DNA from: Mariniblastus sp.
Lineage (GTDB): Bacteria > Planctomycetota > Planctomycetia > Pirellulales > Pirellulaceae
DNA: 64,000 nt
Direction of reading: 5' to 3'
NCBI GenBank assembly: GCA_022447605.1
Contig: JAKVBG010000011.1
Coordinates: 59,995 to 123,994 of the forward strand
Under the pieces are notes generated by a model. The model was given only the letters and a program-made list of their open reading frames with translations. It searched no databases and was not told where the DNA came from. Shown here in pieces: positions 26,680 to 35,714 of this stretch (the first letter of the stretch is position 1; each line of letters opens with the position of its first letter). Both the position numbers and the translations under genes were made by a program.

Positions 26680-28191
26680 CTAGAACCCGTAAATAGCTGA
26701 GAGTTTGTTCCGCAAGTGACGCATCAGGGGTTGGTGAGAGAGCGGGTTGCCACAAACCGTCTCACTCAACAAGCGAGACCGATACCGAGCTCCCCGGCCA
26801 TGGACATTCCGATTCAACCAATCCTTCAGGACGGAGAACTCCCCGGCCGCAAACAGCCCGTCCAAATCGCCCAGCTCCTTCTCGGCCGCTTCGAAAAACT
26901 GGCTGGCCATCAGGTTCCCCAGCGAATAAGTCGCAAAGTAACCGACCAAGCCGGCGCTCCAATGAATGTCCTGCAACAGACCGTTGGCATCCGAAGGAGG
27001 CTGAATCCCGAGGAACTCCTGGTATTTCTCATTCCACGCATCCGGCAGATCGTCCGTCTGCAGTTGCCCCTCCATCACCGCCTGTTCCAGCTCAAAACGG
27101 ATGATGATGTGCAGGTTATAGGTCGCCTCGTCCGCCTCGACCCGGATCAGGGAAGGTCGGACATCATTGATCGCCGCATAAAAATCATCTTGGGAAACAT
27201 CCTGGAGCGCCGCCGGGAAAAACTCCTGAGCCCGAGGGTAAAATCGCCCCCAGAACGAATGGCTTCGACCTACCAGGTTCTCCCACAATCGGGATTGGGA
27301 TTCGTGGATCCCCAGGCTGCAGTAACTTCCAGGTGGCAATCCATACTGTTCAGCCCGCAACCCCTGTTCGTAAATCCCGTGGCCGGCCTCGTGCAGAGTG
27401 CCAAAAAAAGAGGAGCTGAAAAAGGTGTCATCGTAGCGGGTAGTAATGCGAACATCATCGGGGCCCATTTCGGAGCAGAACGGATGACGGGTCGTATCGA
27501 GCCTGCCGCGCTCGTAGTCAAATCCGATGGCGGTGGAGGCCAGACGGCCAAATTCACGCTGGGCGTCAACCGGGTAATGCCTGCGGAGAATCGAGATATC
27601 CGGCTTGAAACCGGCTTCGCGAACCTGGTCGATCAAGGGGACAAGCTCCTTCCTCAACGCAGCGAGAACGCCGGCCACCTCATCGGTCTTGGCACCCGGC
27701 TCAAAATCATCGAGCAGAACATCGTAAGGGGTTTCCTGGTAACCGACCGCGTCGGCTTCCTCCCGCTTCAATTCGAAAATCCGTTTCAGACTGGGAGCAA
27801 ACCGCGAGAAATCATCCTCTTCACGCGCCTCGGCCCATACCTCTTGGGCCAGGCTAGTCGTCCTGGCCAATTCCTCGACCAGAGGCTTGGGAAGTTTTGA
27901 ATTTTTTTCATAGCGATGCTTCAACTCCAGGATGGTCGACCCGACATCACTGTGCGGATCCTCGACCAAGTCGGACGCTGTCAAGTCATTCAACAATTCA
28001 CCATAAACAGGGTCGGTCCTGCGACGGTGCATCTCCCCGGCCAAAAAAGTCAGTTGCTCGGCCCGATAGGCGGCTCCCCGCGAAGGCAACTTGGTCTGCT
28101 GGTCCCAGGACAGGAGAGCACTCGTCGATTCCAGGTACTTGATTTCGCGAGTGCGTTGGCAAAGGGTTTCAAATTTTTCCAAGTCGTTCAT
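26680..28191 (-). CDS. M32 metallocarboxypeptidase (Taq type)
   Basis: Removes C-terminal amino acids from peptides; cytoplasmic. The 503 residues match the family's length of about 500. The zinc motif is HEAGH at 267-271 inside GTLHEAGHGIYEQGL, with the downstream family blocks GIHESQSRLWENLVGRS (third ligand Glu) and DEATYNLHIIIRFELE. The N-terminal lid region contains LLSWDQQTKLPSRGAAYRAEQL. All catalytic residues are present. Its ATG abuts the stop of the upstream SPOUT methyltransferase (TGA at 28192-28194, ATG at 28189-28191), with AAAGG just before the stop. The two genes are therefore translated from one message. Confidence 0.94.
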   Translation of the reverse strand: MNDLEKFETLCQRTREIKYLESTSALLSWDQQTKLPSRGAAYRAEQLTFLAGEMHRRRTDPVYGELLNDLTASDLVEDPHSDVGSTILELKHRYEKNSKLPKPLVEELARTTSLAQEVWAEAREEDDFSRFAPSLKRIFELKREEADAVGYQETPYDVLLDDFEPGAKTDEVAGVLAALRKELVPLIDQVREAGFKPDISILRRHYPVDAQREFGRLASTAIGFDYERGRLDTTRHPFCSEMGPDDVRITTRYDDTFFSSSFFGTLHEAGHGIYEQGLRAEQYGLPPGSYCSLGIHESQSRLWENLVGRSHSFWGRFYPRAQEFFPAALQDVSQDDFYAAINDVRPSLIRVEADEATYNLHIIIRFELEQAVMEGQLQTDDLPDAWNEKYQEFLGIQPPSDANGLLQDIHWSAGLVGYFATYSLGNLMASQFFEAAEKELGDLDGLFAAGEFSVLKDWLNRNVHGRGARYRSRLLSETVCGNPLSHQPLMRHLRNKLSAIYGF

Positions 28192-28995
28192 TCAAGACCT
28201 TTCAATACCTGAGCTGGACTGCTGGAAAGTAAACATGGCGATGGCCGCCGCCGAGGCAACATTCAAGGAGTCCATCCCGTCAACCATGGGAATCTTGACC
28301 TGTCGGTCACAAATCGATTCGAACTCGGGGCTCAACCCAAATCCTTCATTGCCCAACAACAAGACCGTCCTCCCAGGAAATTCAGCCTCGGTGATGGAGA
28401 TCGCTTGGCGCCCCGTCGATAACCCGATCGTCTCAAATTGAAAATCACTCTTCAACCGGGCTAGTTCCGTCAGCAGATCCGGTGGTTGAATGATGGGCAA
28501 ACGAAAACAGTTACCCATCGAGGTACGGATGGCGCGGCGGGAGAAGGGATCGACGGTGCGGCGGCCAACCAACACAGCCTGCACACCGAGCGCCGCCGAG
28601 TTCCGAATGATCCCGCCCAGGTTCTCAGCCAACTCCGTTTCCGGACAGGCGACCAACAGGGTTCGCTCGGGCCAACCCGTGTCGTCGCAATGAGATCGAA
28701 CCTCCCGTTTACCACAAGCCATGATCCCCCGGTGGAACGGAAATCCGACCAGTTTTTGACACACGTCCTGGTCCACCTGCAGTACGGGTGACCGAACCGA
28801 GTCCAATCCCTCCACGTCCTTCGGTGCATCATGGGTGACCAGCACGGATTGAATTTCAAATTTGCTGGAAATCAGCCGTTCGACCACAAACCGGCCCTCG
28901 GCCACAAAATAGTCCGAACCGACGGAGTGCCGGTTCTTTTTGAGTTCCCGGTACGGATCAAGCCGCGGGTCTTCCAATTCTGTTATCCGTTCCAT
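28192..28995 (-). CDS. SPOUT (TrmH/RlmB-like) RNA methyltransferase
   Basis: A 267-residue RNA 2'-O-ribose methyltransferase. The N-terminal substrate-binding part starts ERITELEDPRLDPYRELKKNRH and YFVAEGRFVVERLI, the kind of RNA-binding lead found in RlmB/TrmH members. The knot domain has ENLGGIIRNSAALGVQAVLVG, LLGNEGFGLS and [21 protein letters not shown]. The open frame extends to 29115, but ATG 28995 with AGGA six bases upstream is the credible start. It is the first gene of a two-gene operon with the M32 peptidase. The exact target is not deducible. Confidence 0.9.
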   Translation of the reverse strand: MERITELEDPRLDPYRELKKNRHSVGSDYFVAEGRFVVERLISSKFEIQSVLVTHDAPKDVEGLDSVRSPVLQVDQDVCQKLVGFPFHRGIMACGKREVRSHCDDTGWPERTLLVACPETELAENLGGIIRNSAALGVQAVLVGRRTVDPFSRRAIRTSMGNCFRLPIIQPPDLLTELARLKSDFQFETIGLSTGRQAISITEAEFPGRTVLLLGNEGFGLSPEFESICDRQVKIPMVDGMDSLNVASAAAIAMFTFQQSSSGIERS

Positions 28996-29144
28996 CAAAT
29001 TCCTGGTTAACCTCTGGGTTGTCTGGCTGATTCCTGGACTTCTGGCTGGCCACACAAGCGTTCCCACCCCAAAATACTGTAGGGCGATCTCATGACGCTT
29101 CGTCACGGCCCCCAAGTACCACCCGTCTATCGACTTGAACCCAC

Positions 29145-30434
29145 GTGAAAAATCTCCCGATCAACAACCTGGAAAAAGCCTGGGTCGAATCATCGATGGT
29201 CTGGCTGGCTGCCCACGTCGGGATCAACCCATTCAACCAAGCCGACATTATCTTGCCGAATCAGCCTGCGGGAAGACCTCTCCGCATGGAAATCCTGCAG
29301 GATATCCAATTCGTTTTCGGGGAACAGCTGGGAGGTGTCTACCAACCACTCAAACTTTCCCACCGGGCCAACCCGGCGACCGATCCCACCTTTTTGTATC
29401 GCGATGGCACCCTCGTTTTCAGTGACCGCTTGCTGGGGAATGACCAGGATGCCATTGCCACGTTGTTGCACCACGTTTCGCACGAATGGCTACAGAAAAA
29501 TTTGACGATCCAATGGTCGGTCGAGGAACTGGACTGGTTTTCGGACCTGCTGCCGGTTTACCTGGGCTGGGGGATTTTCGGCGCTAACACGACGGTTTTC
29601 AGCCATTCCGAACGGATTGGAGAACTGGATAATTGGCGCATTGCCAGCCACCGCGTCCTGACTTCACGTCTGTTTGGCTACGGACTCGCCCTGTTTGCCT
29701 GGGGCCACGGGGAAGAATCGCCGCGCTGGCAGCAAATGCTGCGGCCGGATGCGAAAATGCCGTTCCGCAAGATGTTGACCTACCTCGACAAGACTGGTGA
29801 TTCCTACTTTCAACCAACCAACTTTCCCCTTTGGCCGGCGGGCAATCATCATCAACTCCGACAACAACTCGAATCGACTTCTCCCTCGATCCTGATCGCA
29901 ACCCTGTGGGAAATACAGAGCCGCGGTACGTTCGAGTACGATTTCGTCGATCGGCTGACAACACTCATGCAACACGGGGATCCGCATGTCAGGCTGGAGT
30001 CACTCAACAGCTTGGTCCTGGCGAAGACACTCCCTGACCGGACGGTTGAAAAAGCGGCCAGGCTGTTGACCGATTCCTCCGATCAGGTTCGCGCCTCGGC
30101 CGCCATGCTGATTGGAAAAACGCAACCGGTCCATGCGGACGACTCTCATGGAATCGGCCACCTTCTCTTGGACACGTGTGAGGCCGTCGTGATGGCCTCG
30201 GCCGCTGCCATCGCCATGTTTGCCCCCCCGGATGACTACCTGGTACGCAACCTGCTGAAAGCAATGCGCCGGGCGCTGGTCAACTGCAACTACGAATTGG
30301 CGGCTTCCATCGGGCGGGCCTTCTATACCACCAATCGGGATGCCGACGAAAAGCTGGAACAATTTTTTGAACACGACCCTGACTTGAAACAACAGGCTCG
30401 TGTTATGATGAGGCGTGAAACAGACGCCGGTTGA
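29145..30434 (+). CDS. HEAT-repeat-like protein of unknown function
   Basis: A 429-residue soluble protein starting at GTG 29145. The first half (to about 270) has no family I recognise. It contains [13 protein letters not shown], which superficially recalls a metallopeptidase helix but is not HExxH. The C-terminal 150 residues form helical HEAT/PBS-like repeats ([60 protein letters not shown]), the kind used for protein contacts. The sulfatase begins 16 bp after its stop, so the two are probably co-transcribed. No signal peptide is seen. Confidence 0.7.
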   Translation: MKNLPINNLEKAWVESSMVWLAAHVGINPFNQADIILPNQPAGRPLRMEILQDIQFVFGEQLGGVYQPLKLSHRANPATDPTFLYRDGTLVFSDRLLGNDQDAIATLLHHVSHEWLQKNLTIQWSVEELDWFSDLLPVYLGWGIFGANTTVFSHSERIGELDNWRIASHRVLTSRLFGYGLALFAWGHGEESPRWQQMLRPDAKMPFRKMLTYLDKTGDSYFQPTNFPLWPAGNHHQLRQQLESTSPSILIATLWEIQSRGTFEYDFVDRLTTLMQHGDPHVRLESLNSLVLAKTLPDRTVEKAARLLTDSSDQVRASAAMLIGKTQPVHADDSHGIGHLLLDTCEAVVMASAAAIAMFAPPDDYLVRNLLKAMRRALVNCNYELAASIGRAFYTTNRDADEKLEQFFEHDPDLKQQARVMMRRETDAG

Positions 30435-30450
30435 ATGGAATGGGAGTGCA

Positions 30451-31974
30451 ATGTTCTTACCAGGCTGGAAAGCAAACAGGTTGAGCCGATCAATTCTCTG
30501 GAGCATTACCTGCTGGGGACTGATGTCCACGGGCCCGGTGATGTTGACCAACCGGGCACAGGCCGAGTCCCCTGCCAAGCCACCCAATGTCGTGGTGATC
30601 TTCATGGATGACATGGGTTACGCCGACATCGGCCCGTTTGGCGCCGAAAACTTCAAGACGCCCAACCTGGATCGCATGGCGAAGGAGGGTCGCAAGTTCA
30701 CAGACTTTGTCACGTCGACCGCGGTCTGCTCCGCTTCGCGAGCTGCGTTGCTGACCGGTTGCTACCACCGCCGAGTCGGTATCTCGGGGGCCCTCGGACC
30801 GGGTTCCAGAATCGGCATTCACCCGAACGAAACGACGTTGGCCGAACTCTGCAAACAGGAAAATTACGCCACCGCCTGTTTTGGGAAATGGCATCTGGGT
30901 ACCCAGAAAAAATTCCTGCCGTTGCAACACGGCTTCGATCACTATTACGGGCTGCCCTACTCCAACGACATGTGGCCATTCCACCCGGCCTTTGTCGATC
31001 TACCGGCCGACTCACCCAAACGAAAGAACAATTACCCCGACCTGCCACTGATCGAAGGGAATCAAATCATCGATCCCGAGGTGACGGCAGAAGACCAATG
31101 CCAGTTGACGACCGACTACACCCGCAAGGCAGTCGAGTTCATTGACCAGAACCACGACCGTCCCTTTTTCCTGTACGTTCCGCACTCGATGGTGCATGTC
31201 CCGCTCTTCGTCTCAGAAAAGTTTGCAGGAAAAAGTGGTGCCGGAATCCTGGGCGATGTGATCATGGAAGTCGATTGGTCGGTTGGTGAAATACTGAATG
31301 CCCTGCGCCGCCACCAACTGGAAGAGAATACGCTGGTCATCTTCACGTCCGACAACGGACCCTGGCTGAGTTACGGTGATCACGCCGGTTCGGCCCAACC
31401 CTTGCGGGAAGGGAAAGGGACCATGTTTGAAGGGGGCTACCGTGTCCCCACCCTGGTCTGGTGGCCCGGCAAGGTCCCGGCCGGGACCGACTGCGATGAA
31501 CTTGCCTCGACGATCGACATCCTGCCGACCGTTGCCAGGCTGCTCAACACCGAATTGCCCAAACACAAAATTGATGGCCATGACATTCGACCCCTGATAT
31601 TTGGTGAAGCGGGCGCAACATCTCCTCACCAGGCTTTCTATTGCTATTACAAAGGTGGAGAGTTGCAGGCCGTCAGAGATCGACGCTGGAAACTTCATGC
31701 TCCCCACAGTTACCGCACCCTCAACGGTCGCACCGGCGGAACTGGCGGAAAACCGGTCAAATACGACCAGCAGAAGATCGGCGCCGAGCTGTTCGACCTC
31801 AAGAACGATGTTGGGGAAACGACCGACGTGTCCGCGCAACATCCGCAGGTTGTCGCGCGGCTGATGGCCGAACTGGAAAAGGGAAGGGCCGACCTGGGTG
31901 ACAGGTTGACCGGGACCCGTGGCTCGGGAATTCGTCCCGCCGGGCAGGCCGACCCATCACCGAACCAGAAGTGA
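30451..31974 (+). CDS. exported arylsulfatase-type sulfatase
   Basis: A 507-residue S1 sulfatase with a long signal peptide (about 1-38, ending NRAQA). Metal ligands begin at [13 protein letters not shown]; the formylglycine motif is CSASR with Cys93 followed by AALLTG. Further landmarks are [55 protein letters not shown] and [10 protein letters not shown]. This is the arylsulfatase A-like layout. A GTG at 30415 opens the frame earlier, inside the upstream gene, but ATG 30451 is preceded by GGGAG and starts right before the signal peptide. It converges on the exonuclease/phosphatase-fold gene with only 10 bp between the ends. Confidence 0.92.
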   Translation: MFLPGWKANRLSRSILWSITCWGLMSTGPVMLTNRAQAESPAKPPNVVVIFMDDMGYADIGPFGAENFKTPNLDRMAKEGRKFTDFVTSTAVCSASRAALLTGCYHRRVGISGALGPGSRIGIHPNETTLAELCKQENYATACFGKWHLGTQKKFLPLQHGFDHYYGLPYSNDMWPFHPAFVDLPADSPKRKNNYPDLPLIEGNQIIDPEVTAEDQCQLTTDYTRKAVEFIDQNHDRPFFLYVPHSMVHVPLFVSEKFAGKSGAGILGDVIMEVDWSVGEILNALRRHQLEENTLVIFTSDNGPWLSYGDHAGSAQPLREGKGTMFEGGYRVPTLVWWPGKVPAGTDCDELASTIDILPTVARLLNTELPKHKIDGHDIRPLIFGEAGATSPHQAFYCYYKGGELQAVRDRRWKLHAPHSYRTLNGRTGGTGGKPVKYDQQKIGAELFDLKNDVGETTDVSAQHPQVVARLMAELEKGRADLGDRLTGTRGSGIRPAGQADPSPNQK

Positions 31975-31984
31975 CCAGCCTCTT

Positions 31985-33010
31985 CTACCAACCGAGCTCC
32001 AGCCAGAGCGGAAAATGATCCGATCCGGTCGGCTGGGTGAGCAGTTGACGATCGATCACCTGAAGGTTGTCCGATACAAAGGCCTGGTCAATCGGTATCC
32101 GCATCGGCCAAAAGTCGCTGGGCCAACTCCCCTGATAACCGAAACCGCGACGACTGTCGTGCAAACCGGTCACCGACAACATCTCCTGCAGGAAAGGGGA
32201 CCAGGGGACACAGTTGAAATCACCCAGCAGGACGGTCGGGTCGCTTCCTGCGGGCAAATGACGGGTTAACTCCTCGATCTGCTGGTTGCGAACCGCCAGT
32301 CGCGTGTACCCCATCGGCGCCAACAGGTGAGTCGCCGCCACCCGCATCGGCGTTTCCGCCCCTACGTCCAGCGAAGCGACAATCATCGGCGAGTCGGTAT
32401 AGGAAGGTGCCAGGCGGAAAATACTGGAATCGAGTACCGGGTACTTGCTGAACAGGGCAATCCCGAATCCATGCCACCTCGGCTGCTCGATCCGATACGG
32501 GTAGTCCGCCTGGAGCCCCTGACATAAGGGCACCCAGTCACTGGTGTATTCGATCAGGATCACCACGTCCGCTTGCGTGCTGTCGATCAGGTCCAGCACA
32601 GCCCCCGGGGTTTCATTCAACCCGTAAATATTGAATGACAACACACCGACCCTGACCTGGTCCGCCGCCACCACACCGCGGGGCAGGTAATTGGAAAACA
32701 CGGTTGAGCCAAACAACAGGCAGACAAGGACCAGTGACACCGCCCAGCGATACCCTCCCAGCAACGCCATCACGATCGCTCCGGTCAAGACAGCCAGGAT
32801 CAACTGGAATCGAAAATTACAGATCAACTCGGCAAAGAAAGAGAAACGACCAAACAGGGAAAAGAACAGGAGGGCGACCGGGAACAGGGTCAGCGCCAGA
32901 ACGACCTTCAAACGGGCTGAACGCCCGGGAGCTATGGCCACATCCGGGGAGTGACGAGGATCTAGCGATTCATCCTCTGGAGCATTTTGGTTCACTGCAA
33001 CATCACCCAA
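31985..33010 (-). CDS. membrane-anchored endonuclease/exonuclease/phosphatase-fold protein
   Basis: The N-terminal half has three hydrophobic helices (roughly KVVLALTLFPVALLFFSLFG, FQLILAVLTGAIVMALLGG and AVSLVLVCLLFGSTVF). The C-terminal 225 residues form an EEP hydrolase domain: VLSFNIYGLN, VILIEYT with the metal-binding Glu, GIALFSKYP, VAATHLLAP, VLLGDFNCVPWSP, IDQAFV and the final GSDHFPL. All EEP catalytic positions appear present. This layout matches planctomycete and other bacterial proteins whose substrate (nucleic acid, phosphoinositide-like lipid or phosphodiester) is unknown; the domain most likely faces the periplasm. The frame begins at TTG 33010; GTG 32995 is an alternative. Confidence 0.85.
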   Translation of the reverse strand: MGDVAVNQNAPEDESLDPRHSPDVAIAPGRSARLKVVLALTLFPVALLFFSLFGRFSFFAELICNFRFQLILAVLTGAIVMALLGGYRWAVSLVLVCLLFGSTVFSNYLPRGVVAADQVRVGVLSFNIYGLNETPGAVLDLIDSTQADVVILIEYTSDWVPLCQGLQADYPYRIEQPRWHGFGIALFSKYPVLDSSIFRLAPSYTDSPMIVASLDVGAETPMRVAATHLLAPMGYTRLAVRNQQIEELTRHLPAGSDPTVLLGDFNCVPWSPFLQEMLSVTGLHDSRRGFGYQGSWPSDFWPMRIPIDQAFVSDNLQVIDRQLLTQPTGSDHFPLWLELGW

Positions 33011-33088
33011 CCGGGCCCAACGTCGCCCGCCAGACTACCTCTTTTTTACGAACCGACTAAAAAACAAGAGCCGTTGGATCCGACAAGA

Positions 33089-33691
33089 TCAGGCCACGTC
33101 GGCCTGGCGCTTGTACAGGTAAGGATTGAGCGTGGCATCGTTGTACATCTTGAGTTGGCGATAGGTGCGATGCCGTACGCGACCGGCCAGCATATCATCC
33201 AGCAGTAGCTGCAACTCGTTGGACAACTCATCCTGCTGCAGGTAGCAGACGGCAATACGGTGCCGCACCTTGTCAAAATGCTCCTGGTCGACATCTTCCC
33301 GTTCCAACTGTTCTTCCAGGTGATAAATCCGCAATGCCAGGATCGACAAACGGTCGATGACGCTGCCGGGAGTTTCCGTGTTGATGCGCACCGTCTCATC
33401 CACCTGGACGTTGTTTTCGTCAAGAATCCTGGCGATATGGTCATCCACCAGTTCGATCCAGTCATTTCGCTGCTGATTGAACCCGTCTATCGCTCGCTTG
33501 ACCCGGGCGATGATCGCATCATCGGCATCGGGGCTGCGGGCCAAATCTTCCTCGTGCCAAAGCTGGTAGTTGAAACTGTGCTGCTTGCAGATATCGGCAA
33601 ACAGACCCTCGAAAGGGTTATCAATCGGTTCGTTGTGCCAGCGGGCAACGGTCTGACACTGCATTTCGACGATCTTCCGGACATCAATCAT
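33089..33691 (-). CDS. DUF4254 family protein
   Basis: A 200-residue, all-helical, charged soluble protein with the DUF4254 signature: an N-terminal WHNEPIDNPFEGLFADICKQHSFNYQLWHEEDLAR, then IARVKRAIDGFNQQRNDWIELVDDHI and TPGSVIDRLSILALRIYHLEEQLER. The family has no established function; conserved His/Glu/Asp residues would suit metal or phosphate binding, which is a guess. The EEP gene follows 78 bp downstream on the same strand, so co-transcription is possible. Confidence 0.8.
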   Translation of the reverse strand: MIDVRKIVEMQCQTVARWHNEPIDNPFEGLFADICKQHSFNYQLWHEEDLARSPDADDAIIARVKRAIDGFNQQRNDWIELVDDHIARILDENNVQVDETVRINTETPGSVIDRLSILALRIYHLEEQLEREDVDQEHFDKVRHRIAVCYLQQDELSNELQLLLDDMLAGRVRHRTYRQLKMYNDATLNPYLYKRQADVA

Positions 33692-33878
33692 GGGTTTTCA
33701 GCCTGTAAATAACAACTCTGGAGTTTAGGCCGACGATTCTATCTTGTTCCCCCTCGACGGAACAATACAAGTTTGACGGTACCGGAGTAACAGCATCTCA
33801 ATACATCACCGTTGGTTTTCAAGGCCAACTGGCGTAAGATCTGTAACCGGCACCTACATTCGCTAGCAAACCAAACGC

Positions 33879-34934
33879 ATGATTGTTTCCTTTTCCCAAC
33901 GAGCTCAAACACTTGCCCCGGCAATGATCCTCTTCCTGGGCATCCTCAGCGGCTCTTCTGTATTGCCCGGGCAACAGGCCACCGACAAGCAGGATTCCAC
34001 GGGCAAAGTCCAGATGTCCTTTTCGGATGTCGAACAGGAACCGGACAAGGAAGACCCCGTGGCCACACAATTCAATGGCGAGGCGGCTTTTGAGATCCTG
34101 GAAGCGATCTGTGAAATCGGGCCCCGCGTGAGTGGGACCCCGGGGATGAAGAAACAACAAAAGTTCATCAAGGACCATTTCCAGTCGCTCGGTGCCGAAG
34201 TGGGTGAACAGGTGTTCACGGTCCGGCACCCGGAACGGGGGACGCAGGTGCCGATGACCAACCTGATTGCCCGATTTCATCCGGAACGGCGCAAACGACT
34301 CCTGTTCTGCTGCCATTACGACACGCGCCCCTTTGCCGATCGTGACCCGGTCAACCCAAACGGTATTTTCCTTGGGGCCAACGACGGCGCCAGTGGTGTT
34401 GGCCTGTTGTGCGAACTGGCGCGACATGTCAAGGAGATGCCGGGCAAGTACGGGATCGATTTTGTTTTTTTCGATGGTGAAGAATTTGTTTACGTCTACC
34501 GGCGCGACCCAATGTTTCTGGGCTCGACCTATTTTTCCCGGCAGTACGCGGCAGGACGGTACCCCGGCAAAGTGAACTACGCCATTCTTGTCGACATGAT
34601 TGGCGACAAGGAACTCGAGATTTACTATGAGGGAAACAGCCTGCAAATGGCCTCCCGCCTGACCCGCAGTATCTGGAGCGTTGCCAATGAACTGGGGGTT
34701 AAGGAATTCACGGCAAAAGAGAGACACAAGATTCGCGACGACCATTTACCGCTAAATTCCATCGCCCGAATCCCGACCTGTGATATCATCGATTTCGATT
34801 ACCCGCGCGTCGGGACGGAAAATATGTATTGGCATACCCAACAAGACATACCAGAAAACTGCTCCGCTAAATCCTTGGACAAAGTGGGCCGTGTCCTGCT
34901 CGAGTGGTTAAGACAAATGCAGAAGATTCGTTGA
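33879..34934 (+). CDS. exported M28-family glutaminyl-cyclase-like enzyme
   Basis: A 351-residue exported protein with a hydrophobic leader (about 12-32). The single-zinc pattern of glutaminyl-peptide cyclotransferases is visible: LFCCHYDTRP, FLGANDGASGVG, the general-base segment VFFFDGEEF-like IDFVFFDGEEFVYVY, an inserted RRDPMFLGSTYFSRQYAAG, LVDMIGDKELEI and the late ligand in YWHTQQDIPENC. The WHTxxD block and the GS(R/T) segment after DGEE are closer to glutaminyl cyclase than to aminopeptidases. Likely reaction: cyclising N-terminal Gln of exported proteins to pyroglutamate; aminopeptidase activity is the alternative. A small membrane protein starts 19 bp downstream. Confidence 0.82.
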   Translation: MIVSFSQRAQTLAPAMILFLGILSGSSVLPGQQATDKQDSTGKVQMSFSDVEQEPDKEDPVATQFNGEAAFEILEAICEIGPRVSGTPGMKKQQKFIKDHFQSLGAEVGEQVFTVRHPERGTQVPMTNLIARFHPERRKRLLFCCHYDTRPFADRDPVNPNGIFLGANDGASGVGLLCELARHVKEMPGKYGIDFVFFDGEEFVYVYRRDPMFLGSTYFSRQYAAGRYPGKVNYAILVDMIGDKELEIYYEGNSLQMASRLTRSIWSVANELGVKEFTAKERHKIRDDHLPLNSIARIPTCDIIDFDYPRVGTENMYWHTQQDIPENCSAKSLDKVGRVLLEWLRQMQKIR

Positions 34935-34953
34935 AGTTCTATCGAAAGATCCC

Positions 34954-35454
34954 ATGTCGATTTTGCCATTGGAAACCATTCGCATCGAGGCAGTCCTCCC
35001 ATTGGCGGCCGCCTTTGACGACGTGCGACCCATCCTGCTCTGGTTTGGGCTGGCGACCCTGGCCTTTGGCGTGTTCCTGATGTTCCTCCACAAACGGATC
35101 TACGACCAGATCGAACAACAGGGTGAAGACGAACGGACCCTCCTGTTTGAACACCGCAAGTTCCGCCGCCGAACCATGCTCAGCAGCCTGATTGCAACGA
35201 TGGGGGTCATCATGGCTTCCCTGAACTGGGCGATTGAACCAATGGTCTTCACGGCCCTGGTTTTCATGATCCTGATCGTAATTATTGCCATTCTCGGCCT
35301 GGCCCTGCTGGACATGCTGAGTATCAGCCTGAGGGGCCTGGCCGAATCGGACGATCAGGCCAGGCAGGCCCTCGTTGACGCCTATCTCAAGCAACGAGAG
35401 AAAAAAGCTCAGCAGGAATTGGCGAACGAAGAAGCCGACAAGACGGAACCATAA
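34954..35454 (+). CDS. small three-helix membrane protein
   Basis: A 166-residue protein. Hydrophobic helices lie near residues 26-47 (ILLWFGLATLAFGVFLMFLH), 75-93 (LSSLIATMGVIMASLN) and 97-125 (VFTALVFMILIVIIAILGLALLDML). A charged linker follows the first helix and the tail is Lys/Glu/Gln-rich. GAAAGA precedes ATG 34954. It follows the glutaminyl-cyclase-like gene by 19 bp, so the pair is likely one transcript. No family recognised. Confidence 0.75.
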   Translation: MSILPLETIRIEAVLPLAAAFDDVRPILLWFGLATLAFGVFLMFLHKRIYDQIEQQGEDERTLLFEHRKFRRRTMLSSLIATMGVIMASLNWAIEPMVFTALVFMILIVIIAILGLALLDMLSISLRGLAESDDQARQALVDAYLKQREKKAQQELANEEADKTEP

Positions 35455-35714
35455 CCGCCAGGGAGCGAGGGAGCCTCAGCCCAGTCCTGGCAACCGTTGA
35501 AACGGAGCTGAGCACGTCCCCGGTTTTTCCAGTCCGTACCAATCTTCCGGCCACTTGCTGATTCAACCTCGCCAAATCGGCACGTTTTTCATCGGCAATG
35601 ATTGACTTTGCTCATCACGGCAAGCAGACTTTCACTAACCGGCCCTGGCTGTTCTCAAGAACAACCCGTCTTCTGGCTGGCAAACAACCCCATTGATCCA
35701 TAGCGAGTACCTCC

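Noticed and set aside
26716..27900. 394-codon open frame opposite the M32 peptidase
   Set aside because: Antisense shadow; the minus frame carries the HEAGH zinc motif and full family length.
29470..29520. HHVSHEWLQ in the HEAT-like protein as a metallopeptidase site
   Set aside because: It lacks the HExxH spacing and no downstream ligand pattern is visible.
33819..34745. 308-codon minus-strand frame opposite the glutaminyl-cyclase-like gene
   Set aside because: Shadow frame; the plus strand encodes an intact zinc enzyme with signal peptide.
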